From a virus: a DNA stretch of 29,660 nt. The translations under genes were made by a program, and so were the position numbers. Numbering within the stretch: the first letter of the stretch is position 1; each line of letters opens with the position of its first letter. The notes below the pieces were generated by a model, which was given only the letters and a program-made list of their open reading frames with translations, did not search any database and had not been told where the DNA came from. The stretch spans positions 1 to 29,660 of IMG/VR virus record IMGVR_UViG_3300048554_000913; one strand, 5' to 3'. Below are positions 22,992-29,627 of this stretch, in pieces.

Positions 22992-25098
22992 TTACAGATT
23001 TAACTCCCACTCTTCCAATTTGGGCGTTTTCCATTTGCTGTATGCCGAATTGCAGATACTGCATCCGATTATCCGACAATTGCTTAACGAGTGGCTTTTC
23101 TGCCATCTTTTTCTGTAGCTCCTGTGAAGTCTGTATAATTTGCTGAGCAGTTTGCTGACGAAGCTCAAAATTAACTCCCTCTTTTGGTATAGGTTCAATC
23201 TCATTAATAATTTTAATCCAAGCATTTTGCTCATCTTCGATTTCCCTTTGTGCAGCAGTTGCCTTATCCATGACTACCATCTTAGCCAGCATTGGATCAA
23301 TCGACTCTGCCATAATTTCTAAAAGTTTATTTCTGTCCAGAGCACCGGTCACATCAAACTGAGTGAGCTTCATAACAGCATCCAGTTTCTTCTCCATAAA
23401 TTCTGGGTTGAGGGTATCAACATTAAAACGCATGCTCAGGTCATACCTTCCAGCAATGTCATCTTGCTGTACTGCAATATCCTCAACTGCACCACCTGTT
23501 AACCTAGCTACAAACTCAGGAGCTAGATACTGCTGACAGAGACATAAAGCTTGTGCCAGAGCTTCCTTCCATGAGTCTAACCACCTGTTAATCATGCATT
23601 GCTGATAAAGTTGTTTCTGCTCCGGCTTCTCTGGATTACCAAAATATTTTTCTGCATCCGCAATGGCAGCATCTTCCGCTTCCATCGAACCTTGAGAAAC
23701 CGGTGGTGGATTTAGCCAGCTGATATCATCATTTCTTGTAGTCGTAAGTTGACTTGCTGGAGCAATCGTAGTGTTTAAACCACCTCTTCTGGCATTTACC
23801 AACAAAGGTGGAATGACTGATATTGTAGCTGCGTCATTTTTTAAATCACGATGCAATTTAGCTTCATATTGATTTGTTGCTACTAGCTCTGGAATGCCTC
23901 GACTATCAAAAACCGACCTACTGAGTCTTTCCCTAGTAAATAAAACAAAAGGCATTTGATTATGACCATAATCCAAAATCTCGTGCTTTCCATACAAGTC
24001 ATTAACATGTGCAGAAAATGCTGTGCAATAAATTGCCGGTACATTTGTATCCTCATCATAGACTCGCTTGTAGCAGTAGAATATTTCGTACAGGTTATCA
24101 TAATCTCCTTCGACTCCCTGACCTACCAAAAGCTCACCTAACCGAATAGGACTCCTTTGATCATACTGGGGTACACCGGAAACTGCTTCAGTTCTTTCTA
24201 AAACTGCTTCTACAAATTCCTCATCAAATTCTTCAGTCAATATTTTATCTCTAAGTTCCGTTTCCGTGAACCACTCTTTCCGCATCACACATCTGGCTCG
24301 ATCTATTTCTGTGCAATTTGCGTCTATAAAAACATCATTGTAAAGCTTATGCGCTACAAACCTTGGGCGATTTTCATGCTCGCTGGGAGCTGGCAATTTT
24401 GTTTCACCAAACTCACGAAACTCCTTCAAACCTTTTTTAAGAACAGAATCTTTTACACCAGCAAAAACATTTCGCATGATCATCATAGCATCTTCTTCCA
24501 TGTCTGGATCAGACATCATCATGGCAACTTCTTCCGCTGCAGTTTCATCTCCACCCATGGATTGAACAAGTAGCATTAAATCTTGCATGCTAAATTTTTT
24601 CATCCTCATGATAGTTTCTTGCTGCCAATACACTCCAAGGATTCCAATCGCTGGGCTGCCAGCATACAATTCCTGCGCAAGGATTTCGACTTCTCTACGA
24701 AGCTCTGGCAGCATTTTCTGCTCAAGAAAATAGCTTAGGCAATCACGCCAGTAGGATGCTTTCTTAGAATCATTCACCTCAATACCGGTTACATTCATAT
24801 TACTACGAAAGAATGCTTCCATTGACATGTGCACATGCTCATTTACAAGCCTGTCTGCAAGCCGGTTATGGGTATCGCTTGCACCTTCCCATGGTATTGG
24901 TTTCTTGCCTAAAAATTCTTCATGCTTCCTGCCATCATCTGATTGACCTGACCATCTGCAAAAACGAGTATTATCGAAGTCATCCCTTCTTCTCAGATTC
25001 CTGCTTGCATCTTCCAAGATGTCTGCAAGCTCAGCTTGCAACTCCGCTACATCCGGCTCGTTAGTTAATTTGTTCTTGTCCGAATCGTACTTCCTCAT
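22978..25098 (-). CDS. Portal protein, 706 aa
   Basis: A 706-residue protein. The N-terminus has a coiled coil (AELQAELADILEDASRNLRR) followed by FLGKKPIPWEGASDTHNRLA (residues 62-81). A 'PWEGASDt..p..D' segment early in the protein is one I associate with portals of many podoviruses. A long central region carries charged helices and beta segments (FVLFTRERLSRSVFDSRGIP and onward), typical of the portal wing and stem. The C-terminal third is Gln/Met-rich and helical (QQTAQQIIQTSQELQKKMAE), fitting a crown or barrel. The gene is the only candidate of portal size between the terminase and scaffold/capsid genes. It starts at the ATG preceded by GGGAG; the upstream HTH gene overlaps it by 38 bases. 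Confidence 0.75.
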   Translation of the reverse strand: MRKYDSDKNKLTNEPDVAELQAELADILEDASRNLRRRDDFDNTRFCRWSGQSDDGRKHEEFLGKKPIPWEGASDTHNRLADRLVNEHVHMSMEAFFRSNMNVTGIEVNDSKKASYWRDCLSYFLEQKMLPELRREVEILAQELYAGSPAIGILGVYWQQETIMRMKKFSMQDLMLLVQSMGGDETAAEEVAMMMSDPDMEEDAMMIMRNVFAGVKDSVLKKGLKEFREFGETKLPAPSEHENRPRFVAHKLYNDVFIDANCTEIDRARCVMRKEWFTETELRDKILTEEFDEEFVEAVLERTEAVSGVPQYDQRSPIRLGELLVGQGVEGDYDNLYEIFYCYKRVYDEDTNVPAIYCTAFSAHVNDLYGKHEILDYGHNQMPFVLFTRERLSRSVFDSRGIPELVATNQYEAKLHRDLKNDAATISVIPPLLVNARRGGLNTTIAPASQLTTTRNDDISWLNPPPVSQGSMEAEDAAIADAEKYFGNPEKPEQKQLYQQCMINRWLDSWKEALAQALCLCQQYLAPEFVARLTGGAVEDIAVQQDDIAGRYDLSMRFNVDTLNPEFMEKKLDAVMKLTQFDVTGALDRNKLLEIMAESIDPMLAKMVVMDKATAAQREIEDEQNAWIKIINEIEPIPKEGVNFELRQQTAQQIIQTSQELQKKMAEKPLVKQLSDNRMQYLQFGIQQMENAQIGRVGVKSVSGNY

Positions 25099-25288
25099 TG
25101 CTCTCCCATCGATCTAAAAGTTTTTCGATTTGGGAACGCAAAAAGAATGCACGAGCACCTTTGCGAAAATAATGCGGAGTTATGATTTTCTCATCCACCA
25201 TATTTTTCATCTCCGACCTTGAGAGTCCAAGAACCTTGATCACCTCACCTCGCCTTAGTAAGGCTTTATCAATCCCTAATCGAGCCAT
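25061..25288 (-). CDS. Excisionase-like small HTH protein, 75 aa
   Basis: A 75-residue protein. Residues 10-57 (LLRRGEVIKVLGLSRSEMKN, then MVDEKIITPHYFRKGARAFF) match the plan of the winged-HTH excisionase/MerR-type domain: a first helix, LGLSRS turn, recognition helix, then a short beta wing containing Tyr and Arg, and a final helix (SQIEKLLDRWES). Such proteins bind DNA. In a packaging region this could be the small terminase or a regulator. No integrase is present, so true excision is unlikely. The gene overlaps the portal gene by 38 bases. Confidence 0.6.
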   Translation of the reverse strand: MARLGIDKALLRRGEVIKVLGLSRSEMKNMVDEKIITPHYFRKGARAFFLRSQIEKLLDRWESNEEVRFGQEQIN

Positions 25289-25324
25289 GTATACGACTCG
25301 ACTTTTTGTAAGAATTTAGGTCAA

Positions 25325-25519
25325 CTATATTTTTTTAGCTTTTGCACGAACGACTAATTTGTCTACGCACTTACCTTGACCATCTGGGTCTTTTTCCAAG
25401 AAAGTTTTAGTTTCCGGCTTAACTCGCATGGTCATATAAATGCGTTTTAATTCTTCTGGCATTTTTGGTCTTCCGGATTGATTGGGTCTTTTTCCACCCC
25501 AGTTATTTTTTTGATCCAT
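25325..25519 (-). CDS. Small basic GGKRP-type protein, 64 aa
   Basis: A 64-residue basic protein. Its start, NNWGGKRPNQSGRPKMPEEL, carries the 'WGGKRP....GRPK' element, an AT-hook-like motif found at the start of many small phage and plasmid DNA-binding proteins. The rest (RIYMTMRVKPETKTFLEKDP, then a KLVVRAKAKKI tail) suggests a beta strand followed by helix. DNA binding is likely but unproven. The first 17 bases overlap the upstream gene. Confidence 0.6.
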   Translation of the reverse strand: MDQKNNWGGKRPNQSGRPKMPEELKRIYMTMRVKPETKTFLEKDPDGQGKCVDKLVVRAKAKKI

Positions 25520-25715
25520 GCCTGTAAGTTATAATCTTTCGCCTTTTAGTGTCCACAATAATAGTTTCATTATCTAAACATTGCTCTGCTAAATTCTGTA
25601 CCATGAGGTTATCATAGCATGCTGGTGGTGGTACATTGACCAGCATACCCAACCGGATACAAAGCTGGTCTCTTAGAAACTCACGCTTCCAAGCTTCTAT
25701 CTTAGCCTGATTCAT
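25503..25715 (-). CDS. Small hypothetical protein, 70 aa
   Basis: Unrecognised. The 70-residue product has an amphipathic first helix (AKIEAWKREFLRDQLCIRLG), then a Pro-rich turn (NVPPPACYDN) and a polar C-terminus ending with basic residues (RRKIITYRHGSKK). AAGGA lies about 6 nt upstream of the ATG at 25715, and that ATG overlaps the stop of the 22-codon micropeptide as ATGA. It is one of five small genes between terminase and portal. Confidence 0.55.
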   Translation of the reverse strand: MNQAKIEAWKREFLRDQLCIRLGMLVNVPPPACYDNLMVQNLAEQCLDNETIIVDTKRRKIITYRHGSKK

Positions 25716-25780
25716 AGCTCTTCCTTAATGATATAGATGATGAATAATATTTGGATGAGGTATGCTATTGTTAAAATCAT
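25712..25780 (-). CDS. Predicted 22-residue transmembrane micropeptide
   Basis: Reading frame starts with ATG at 25780 and stops at 25712. The peptide begins MILTIAYLIQILFIIYIIK and ends in EEL, so nearly the whole chain is one hydrophobic helix with charged residues at the C-terminus. Both ends are 4-nt ATGA overlaps: the start overlaps the stop of the 79-residue gene, and the stop overlaps the start of the 70-residue gene. These junctions fill what would otherwise be a 61-bp gap and match the coupling style of the whole region. There is no strong ribosome site, so translation would depend on coupling. Function unknown; small membrane peptides can modulate lysis or host membrane proteins. 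Confidence 0.5.
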   Translation of the reverse strand: MILTIAYLIQILFIIYIIKEEL

Positions 25781-26016
25781 AACTGAAGCTCTAAGTACCA
25801 AGTTACATCATAATCCATAGGCGTAACAGGGGCATGCCGATTGAATTTTTCTATGATGATGTCGTAAACAGCATTGTGAGTCATTAAATCGTTAACACCA
25901 TGCTCGGTAAACTCATCAACAGAATCTATAAGACCCTGTTCGATCATATCGTTAATACTAACAACCAATCCCTTAGAACTTGGTTTATGGAAAATGAATA
26001 ATTTATCGTTGTTCAT
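25777..26016 (-). CDS. Small acidic protein after the terminase, 79 aa
   Basis: An acidic 79-residue product with alternating segments: KLFIFHKPSSKGLVVSINDM, then IEQGLIDSVDEFTEHGVNDL, and DIIIEKFNRHAPVTPMDYDV near the end. No enzyme or membrane motif. It begins at ATG 26016 without a Shine-Dalgarno sequence and follows a 66-bp A/T-rich gap with an inverted repeat. It could be a small anti-host or packaging regulator; the sequence does not decide. Confidence 0.55.
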   Translation of the reverse strand: MNNDKLFIFHKPSSKGLVVSINDMIEQGLIDSVDEFTEHGVNDLMTHNAVYDIIIEKFNRHAPVTPMDYDVTWYLELQL

Positions 26017-26039
26017 ACATACAACTTATTTTATATGTA
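26016..26039. promoter_or_regulatory. Inverted repeat overlapping the start of the 79-residue gene
   Basis: Arms TACATA (26016-26021) and TATGTA (26034-26039) are separated by 12 A/T-rich bases, in the 66-bp gap after the terminase stop. In the mRNA one arm includes the first base of the AUG, so a stem would hide the start codon. In DNA it could be an operator. The arms are only 6 bp long, and the region is A/T-rich, so this is a weak call. Confidence 0.25.
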
Positions 26040-26082
26040 CACAGAAAGCAAGAACTAAATAAAACTTTCTCGTGTCATAAAA

Positions 26083-27711
26083 TTAGTATCCACCACCGCT
26101 AAACAAAACGCCTGATCCTTCGTCTAGAAAAGTAGGAGCTGAGAGAACAAAATACCTGACCAGATCACAAAAGTCTTTTGTCGCAGCATGCTTGCCATCC
26201 GAATTTGTCCAAGTACTCAAAGCAAATCTCAGGTTCTTGCAGTCTTCATGAACATACAGCTTGGGACAATTCATAGAACTTACCGGCTGCTCAGAGTTAT
26301 AATCCAGCAAGTTATTGACCAAGGTTATACCCTCTTCGATTCTCACCCCGACACTTGGCTCAAAAAACATGTCCATATCTGCCATTTCATCAATCAGGGT
26401 GGTTATACCTGATTTTGTTGGAGTTGGGCTTGAGCCAAACCTTGAATCCATAATACGCATGAATATCTTCTCATTTTCCTCCAGCATGTCGATTTCCTGC
26501 TTGTATCTGGCAAGTGACCAGCCCCAGCTTTCCTGTGCATGTCCACGATCTCCATCGACTTTCTTGCCGGCAACTGCCCATTCTCCTGCCATTCCTACCC
26601 CATCGATAGGTCTATTTTGATCCGGAAACTCTCTGTATACATAGCTTTTGCCGTCTTTTGCGACTCTGACCCAGATCATAACCCAGTTTTTGCCATGCGA
26701 AGGGTCTACAACCATGTAATTAGTGCCTTCTTCAGGAATCTGATTATCAGATACTAAATGAACTTCTCCAAATTTTGGAAATTGACCACCAGAGACCTTA
26801 GTAGGCACTCCATAAGCACGAGTCAAAATTTTTGCTCTTGGATCATTCTTGAGTGTACGCTTTAACGCGCGGTAATCATTAAATTTATTCCAAACACTAT
26901 GGAAATAGATAACTTTAGCATTTTCTCGTAAAGGTTGCTGTATGATTGGCACTTTCTCTCCCTTCAGAAGCTCAGGATCAGCATAAGCCCACTTTTCTGT
27001 CCTTGCTCCCTGCAAATACTCCCGAATGGTTGGAGTATAACCGGCAACCGGTGTAAAACTGATTAACATACCTCTCCAAGGATACCCTTGAGGATAGTCT
27101 GGAGTCGGTCTATTTGCCCTAGTTACCAATCTGAACCTTAATGCGTTAATATGATCCACCCCACAAAGCTCATCTAGCCAAACCATGTCCCATTCTGATC
27201 CTTCCAGAATGCCGGTATCTAGATTCTGCGAATAATTACGAAAAAATATCCGGCTACCATTAGGAGTAACGCAACAGGACTCCGTGAAACCACCTTTCTT
27301 GGAAAATGTCAGGTTTGTAACTTTGCCTTTCTTAGCCTGTTTCCATTCTGATGGTAAATACTTGTAAACATATTGCTGCTGCTGTTCTACTGAGGTGCTG
27401 GCGGTAGTATGCATGCAAAGTACATTTGCTTCCGGAATATCATTAGTGCACTTTACTACTCTTTTACTGCAAAATTCTGACTTGCCAGACCTATTTCCGC
27501 CCAAAATTACAAGCTCATCCGTTTTGGCAAACTCATCATCTGCCATTGACCAATGTTCCGGCTCATATCCATTGTGAAAAGGATCAGTTTTTTCAGCATA
27601 GATTGATTCCTCTCTTTGCTGGTGAAATTCAAACAGCTTCTGTGCTCCCATCTCCTTCGCTTCTTTCTGCGTAGGAACAGGATAATATGGATGCTCAGTC
27701 CATGTAATCAT
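26083..27711 (-). CDS. terL: Terminase large subunit (ATPase-nuclease)
   Basis: A 542-residue two-domain motor protein. Walker A is GGNRSGKS at residues 71-78, preceded by a hydrophobic strand (ELVIL). Walker B is WDMVWLDE at 174-181, with the catalytic Glu. The coupling region is about 217-225 (LISFTPVAG, ending motif III-like). The nuclease domain begins near 330: VVDPSHG (D336), then MDSRFG (D422), and KDFCDLVRY (D513/D516) for the RNase H-like acidic triad. Length is typical for TerL. It packages DNA into the prohead through the portal. An ATGA overlap couples it to the upstream 87-residue gene. Confidence 0.93.
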   Translation of the reverse strand: MITWTEHPYYPVPTQKEAKEMGAQKLFEFHQQREESIYAEKTDPFHNGYEPEHWSMADDEFAKTDELVILGGNRSGKSEFCSKRVVKCTNDIPEANVLCMHTTASTSVEQQQQYVYKYLPSEWKQAKKGKVTNLTFSKKGGFTESCCVTPNGSRIFFRNYSQNLDTGILEGSEWDMVWLDELCGVDHINALRFRLVTRANRPTPDYPQGYPWRGMLISFTPVAGYTPTIREYLQGARTEKWAYADPELLKGEKVPIIQQPLRENAKVIYFHSVWNKFNDYRALKRTLKNDPRAKILTRAYGVPTKVSGGQFPKFGEVHLVSDNQIPEEGTNYMVVDPSHGKNWVMIWVRVAKDGKSYVYREFPDQNRPIDGVGMAGEWAVAGKKVDGDRGHAQESWGWSLARYKQEIDMLEENEKIFMRIMDSRFGSSPTPTKSGITTLIDEMADMDMFFEPSVGVRIEEGITLVNNLLDYNSEQPVSSMNCPKLYVHEDCKNLRFALSTWTNSDGKHAATKDFCDLVRYFVLSAPTFLDEGSGVLFSGGGY

Positions 27712-27971
27712 TTTTTACTTGCCGGTCTACTAGGATAAGCCTTGTCAAACTTCATTGCAGTCCAATGCGGTTTTTTATGTTTCTTATAGTATTGTGATTC
27801 CCTAAATATAGGATGCAGGGGGAATCTAGGTATATCAGTTCTATAAATCACCCCATCTACATCACGCAGCTGATAGTTTATATTCGGCTTTTCCTCACTA
27901 GTCTTCACAATCCATCCTGATGGTATAGGTATTTTATCCATCCAGTTCTTTTTTAACCGAATGTCCTTCAC
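27708..27971 (-). CDS. Small protein before the terminase gene, 87 aa
   Basis: A basic 87-residue product, unrecognised. It starts with GTG in a GTGA overlap with the previous gene. A middle section is beta-rich (IPSGWIVKTSEEKPNINYQL, RDVDGVIYRTDIPRF), followed by a Tyr/Lys/His-rich C-terminus (ESQYYKKHKKPHWTAMKFDK). It is coupled to terL by an ATGA overlap. By position it could be the small terminase or a packaging accessory, though small terminases usually have a helical HTH N-terminus, which is not obvious here. Confidence 0.55.
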   Translation of the reverse strand: MKDIRLKKNWMDKIPIPSGWIVKTSEEKPNINYQLRDVDGVIYRTDIPRFPLHPIFRESQYYKKHKKPHWTAMKFDKAYPSRPASKK

Positions 27972-28120
27972 TTCTTTTTCTTAGGCTTCTTCCCTTTCAA
28001 CTGGTTTCCCTTAACTTGCTTATTTAACAATTTAACAATGCGTTTAAACGGATCACCTTCTTTTTCAATCTGCTTCTGCTCTTCCCATTGCTTTACAATA
28101 TCATTACTTTGCTTACTCAT
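27968..28120 (-). CDS. Small basic protein, 50 aa
   Basis: A 50-residue product starting MSKQSNDIVKQWEEQKQIEK with a lysine-rich C-terminus (GKKPKKKK). A helix is predicted in the first 40 residues (DPFKRIVKLLNKQV). The ATG overlaps the upstream stop by one base (TAATG), and its stop overlaps the next GTG start as GTGA. A positively charged tail suggests nucleic-acid contact. One of the GTTTAAAC palindromes falls in its PFKR codons. Confidence 0.6.
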   Translation of the reverse strand: MSKQSNDIVKQWEEQKQIEKEGDPFKRIVKLLNKQVKGNQLKGKKPKKKK

Positions 28121-28521
28121 TACCATTTACCCTTCCATCTAGGACTACGACCAACTAATACCCACATCCTACTATCAGTCGATATCGGTGGTCTTGCTGT
28201 TAATTTCATACCCTTTCTAAAATTCTGATTGCTGTGAACTTTAACCTTCACATCCCCACATAAAACCATCCTGTTATTTTTAGGAATTGCTGTCACGATC
28301 ATTTCCTTCTCCACCGGCTCAGGCAAAGGATCAGATAATTCATCTACGCACAATTCCCTCTGGATAATATTCCTGATCTCGTGCTCACCCTCTTCATGGT
28401 AAACAATTTGATTACTTACCTTTATCCAGCTGCTTGCTGCTATGACTCCTTCCTTTCTCATCTTCACCAGATGCTTTCTGTCCAGCCCCATCTCCTGACT
28501 TAGCTCTTTCTCTGTCTTCAT
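28120..28521 (-). CDS. HTH-like protein, candidate small terminase subunit or regulator, 133 aa
   Basis: A 133-residue protein. The N-terminal part (TEKELSQEMGLDRKHLVKMR, then KEGVIAASSWIKVSNQIVYH) looks like a helix-turn-helix in which ELSQEMGLDRKHLVKMRKEG forms the two helices and turn. The C-terminal half is beta-rich with a basic end (KVKVHSNQNFRKGMKLTARP, WVLVGRSPRWKGKW). It starts with ATG but its ribosome site is weak. Its first 110 bases overlap the preceding gene in another frame. An HTH protein two genes before terL would fit a small terminase; a transcription regulator fits equally. Confidence 0.55.
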   Translation of the reverse strand: MKTEKELSQEMGLDRKHLVKMRKEGVIAASSWIKVSNQIVYHEEGEHEIRNIIQRELCVDELSDPLPEPVEKEMIVTAIPKNNRMVLCGDVKVKVHSNQNFRKGMKLTARPPISTDSRMWVLVGRSPRWKGKW

Positions 28522-28624
28522 ATTCTTTTAACTTTTTTAATAATTTTTTATTTTCCTCAAGTAATCGACCAACCCATTGCGGAAACGATTCAAGCTTCTT
28601 ACCGGTTGGAGTCCAAATATTCAT
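28412..28624 (-). CDS. Small coiled-coil protein, 70 aa
   Basis: I place the start at ATG 28624 (MNIWTPTGKKLESFPQWVGR), which overlaps the previous stop as ATGA and has AAGGAGGC about 8 nt upstream; a longer frame from 28675 is unsupported. The product has a charged coiled coil (LLEENKKLLKKLKEYEDRER) and a low-complexity tail rich in Gly, Ser, Lys and Glu. Its final 110 bases overlap the HTH-like gene in a different frame. The strong ribosome site argues that the gene is real; the low-complexity tail may just be a by-product of the overlap. Confidence 0.55.
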   Translation of the reverse strand: MNIWTPTGKKLESFPQWVGRLLEENKKLLKKLKEYEDRERAKSGDGAGQKASGEDEKGRSHSSKQLDKGK

Positions 28625-29190
28625 GGCAAACGCCTCCTTTCTGCATGCTCTACTTCCCCTTGTGGATTCATCCAAGCTGCGTACCGATACCCTTCCTTAT
28701 CTCTCAATTCGACAACTTTCCAACCTTTCAAACTTCTTCGATATATTCCATTAATATACCCTCCACCATTCCGGTGCTTACCATCTCTTATTGACCCACT
28801 ACCATATCCCCATTTATCAAATCTTTGCTTTGCCAGCCTAGCTGCAAGCTTTCTATTAAATTCAGAACGATCCCTTCTCGCATGAGACTTAATCGACTTC
28901 TTAATTTTAACCTGTGTTTCACTTCCCTTACCCTCATACAATCTACTCTTGTGACCAAAGGTAGGCTCAATAATTACAGGTATCCCCTTATCTAATTTAC
29001 TGGCAATGCTATAACAGGTCATTAACAACCGCTTCAAGTATTGGAAAATTGCTCCACCACTTAAATTGTATTTCTTACCAACCTCTGCCTGTGTGTAACC
29101 CTGTATATAATACAACTCTAAAATCTTTCGCTCACACTTCGGTAAATGATTCAGTATAGATTCTAAATAATCAAAATCATCAAATGTCAT
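28621..29190 (-). CDS. Sigma-70 region 4-like DNA-binding protein, 189 aa
   Basis: Residues 9-58 (LESILNHLPKCERKILELYY, then IQGYTQAEVGKKYNLSGGAI, FQYLKRLL) follow the sigma region 4 / LuxR-type HTH plan: a helix, 'L..LP..ER.iL.L.Y..G.T..EvG...nlS...i...lkr.l'. The rest (residues 70-189) is basic and shows no recognised domain, with a positively charged central part (KIKKSIKSHARRDRSEFNRK). As it lacks region 2, it is unlikely to be a complete sigma factor. It could be a late-gene activator or a small-terminase-like DNA binder. It is coupled at both ends by ATGA overlaps. Confidence 0.65.
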   Translation of the reverse strand: MTFDDFDYLESILNHLPKCERKILELYYIQGYTQAEVGKKYNLSGGAIFQYLKRLLMTCYSIASKLDKGIPVIIEPTFGHKSRLYEGKGSETQVKIKKSIKSHARRDRSEFNRKLAARLAKQRFDKWGYGSGSIRDGKHRNGGGYINGIYRRSLKGWKVVELRDKEGYRYAAWMNPQGEVEHAERRRLP

Positions 29191-29627
29191 TTTTCTTTCA
29201 CACTTTCTGCATACTTTTTTAACAAATCCACCTTGACCAAATACGCTCGCTTCTCTGTCACATCACCATCCCCGACAAACCTACAACTCCGTAAATCTTC
29301 CTGCAGGATTAACTTCCTGATCTGTTTCGGATCAATAAATACAAACTCATCCGGTAAATCAAAAATCCACCAATCTGCTATACTGGTCAATAAGCCACTA
29401 GGTGTACCAATCGGCATTTCTACCTCTACAACCACATTACCGGTATGAGCTGACTTCCAGTCTCTTTTTACCTCATATGCCTTCTTTGTCTCACAAACAA
29501 AAAAATCATAATATGGGAATCGACCTACCGGTTTCATGGGAGTCTTACCTAATGACCTGACCATGTTCATTAGCCTTGCTTCGCTGTCCTCTCCAGCTGT
29601 AAGATCACTATTAAAGCCTTTGCCCAT
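29187..29627 (-). CDS. PD-(D/E)XK-like nuclease, 146 aa
   Basis: The motif series for a restriction-type fold is visible: E16 in the first helix (GEDSEARLM), YYDFFV with D41, then YEVKRDW with E52 and K54 (an E-x-K). GNVVVEVEM follows, then PSGLLTSIADWW. This order and spacing suit a small PD-(D/E)XK endonuclease; the 'PSGL.T..AD.W' ending is familiar from phage nuclease-like proteins. Possible jobs are Holliday-junction resolution or host DNA degradation, and its position at the front of the packaging genes suggests clearing branched DNA before packaging. A good ribosome site is lacking before the ATG at 29627. Confidence 0.65.
   Translation of the reverse strand: MGKGFNSDLTAGEDSEARLMNMVRSLGKTPMKPVGRFPYYDFFVCETKKAYEVKRDWKSAHTGNVVVEVEMPIGTPSGLLTSIADWWIFDLPDEFVFIDPKQIRKLILQEDLRSCRFVGDGDVTEKRAYLVKVDLLKKYAESVKEK

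Noticed and set aside
25061-25288. Calling the winged-HTH protein a true excisionase (xis)
   Set aside because: No integrase or attachment site is present, and the gene is embedded in the packaging block; the fold alone does not show excision.
25289-25324. Possible promoter TTGACC ... TATAC before the excisionase-like gene
   Set aside because: The spacing between the boxes is about 25 bp, too long for a sigma-70-type promoter.
28625-28675. Longer start for the 70-residue coiled-coil protein
   Set aside because: The ATG at 28624 has a strong AAGGAGGC site and an ATGA overlap; the extension is antisense-like and unsupported.
28621-29190. Calling the region-4-like protein a sigma factor
   Set aside because: No region 2 is visible in the 189 residues, so core-polymerase binding and -10 recognition are not supported.
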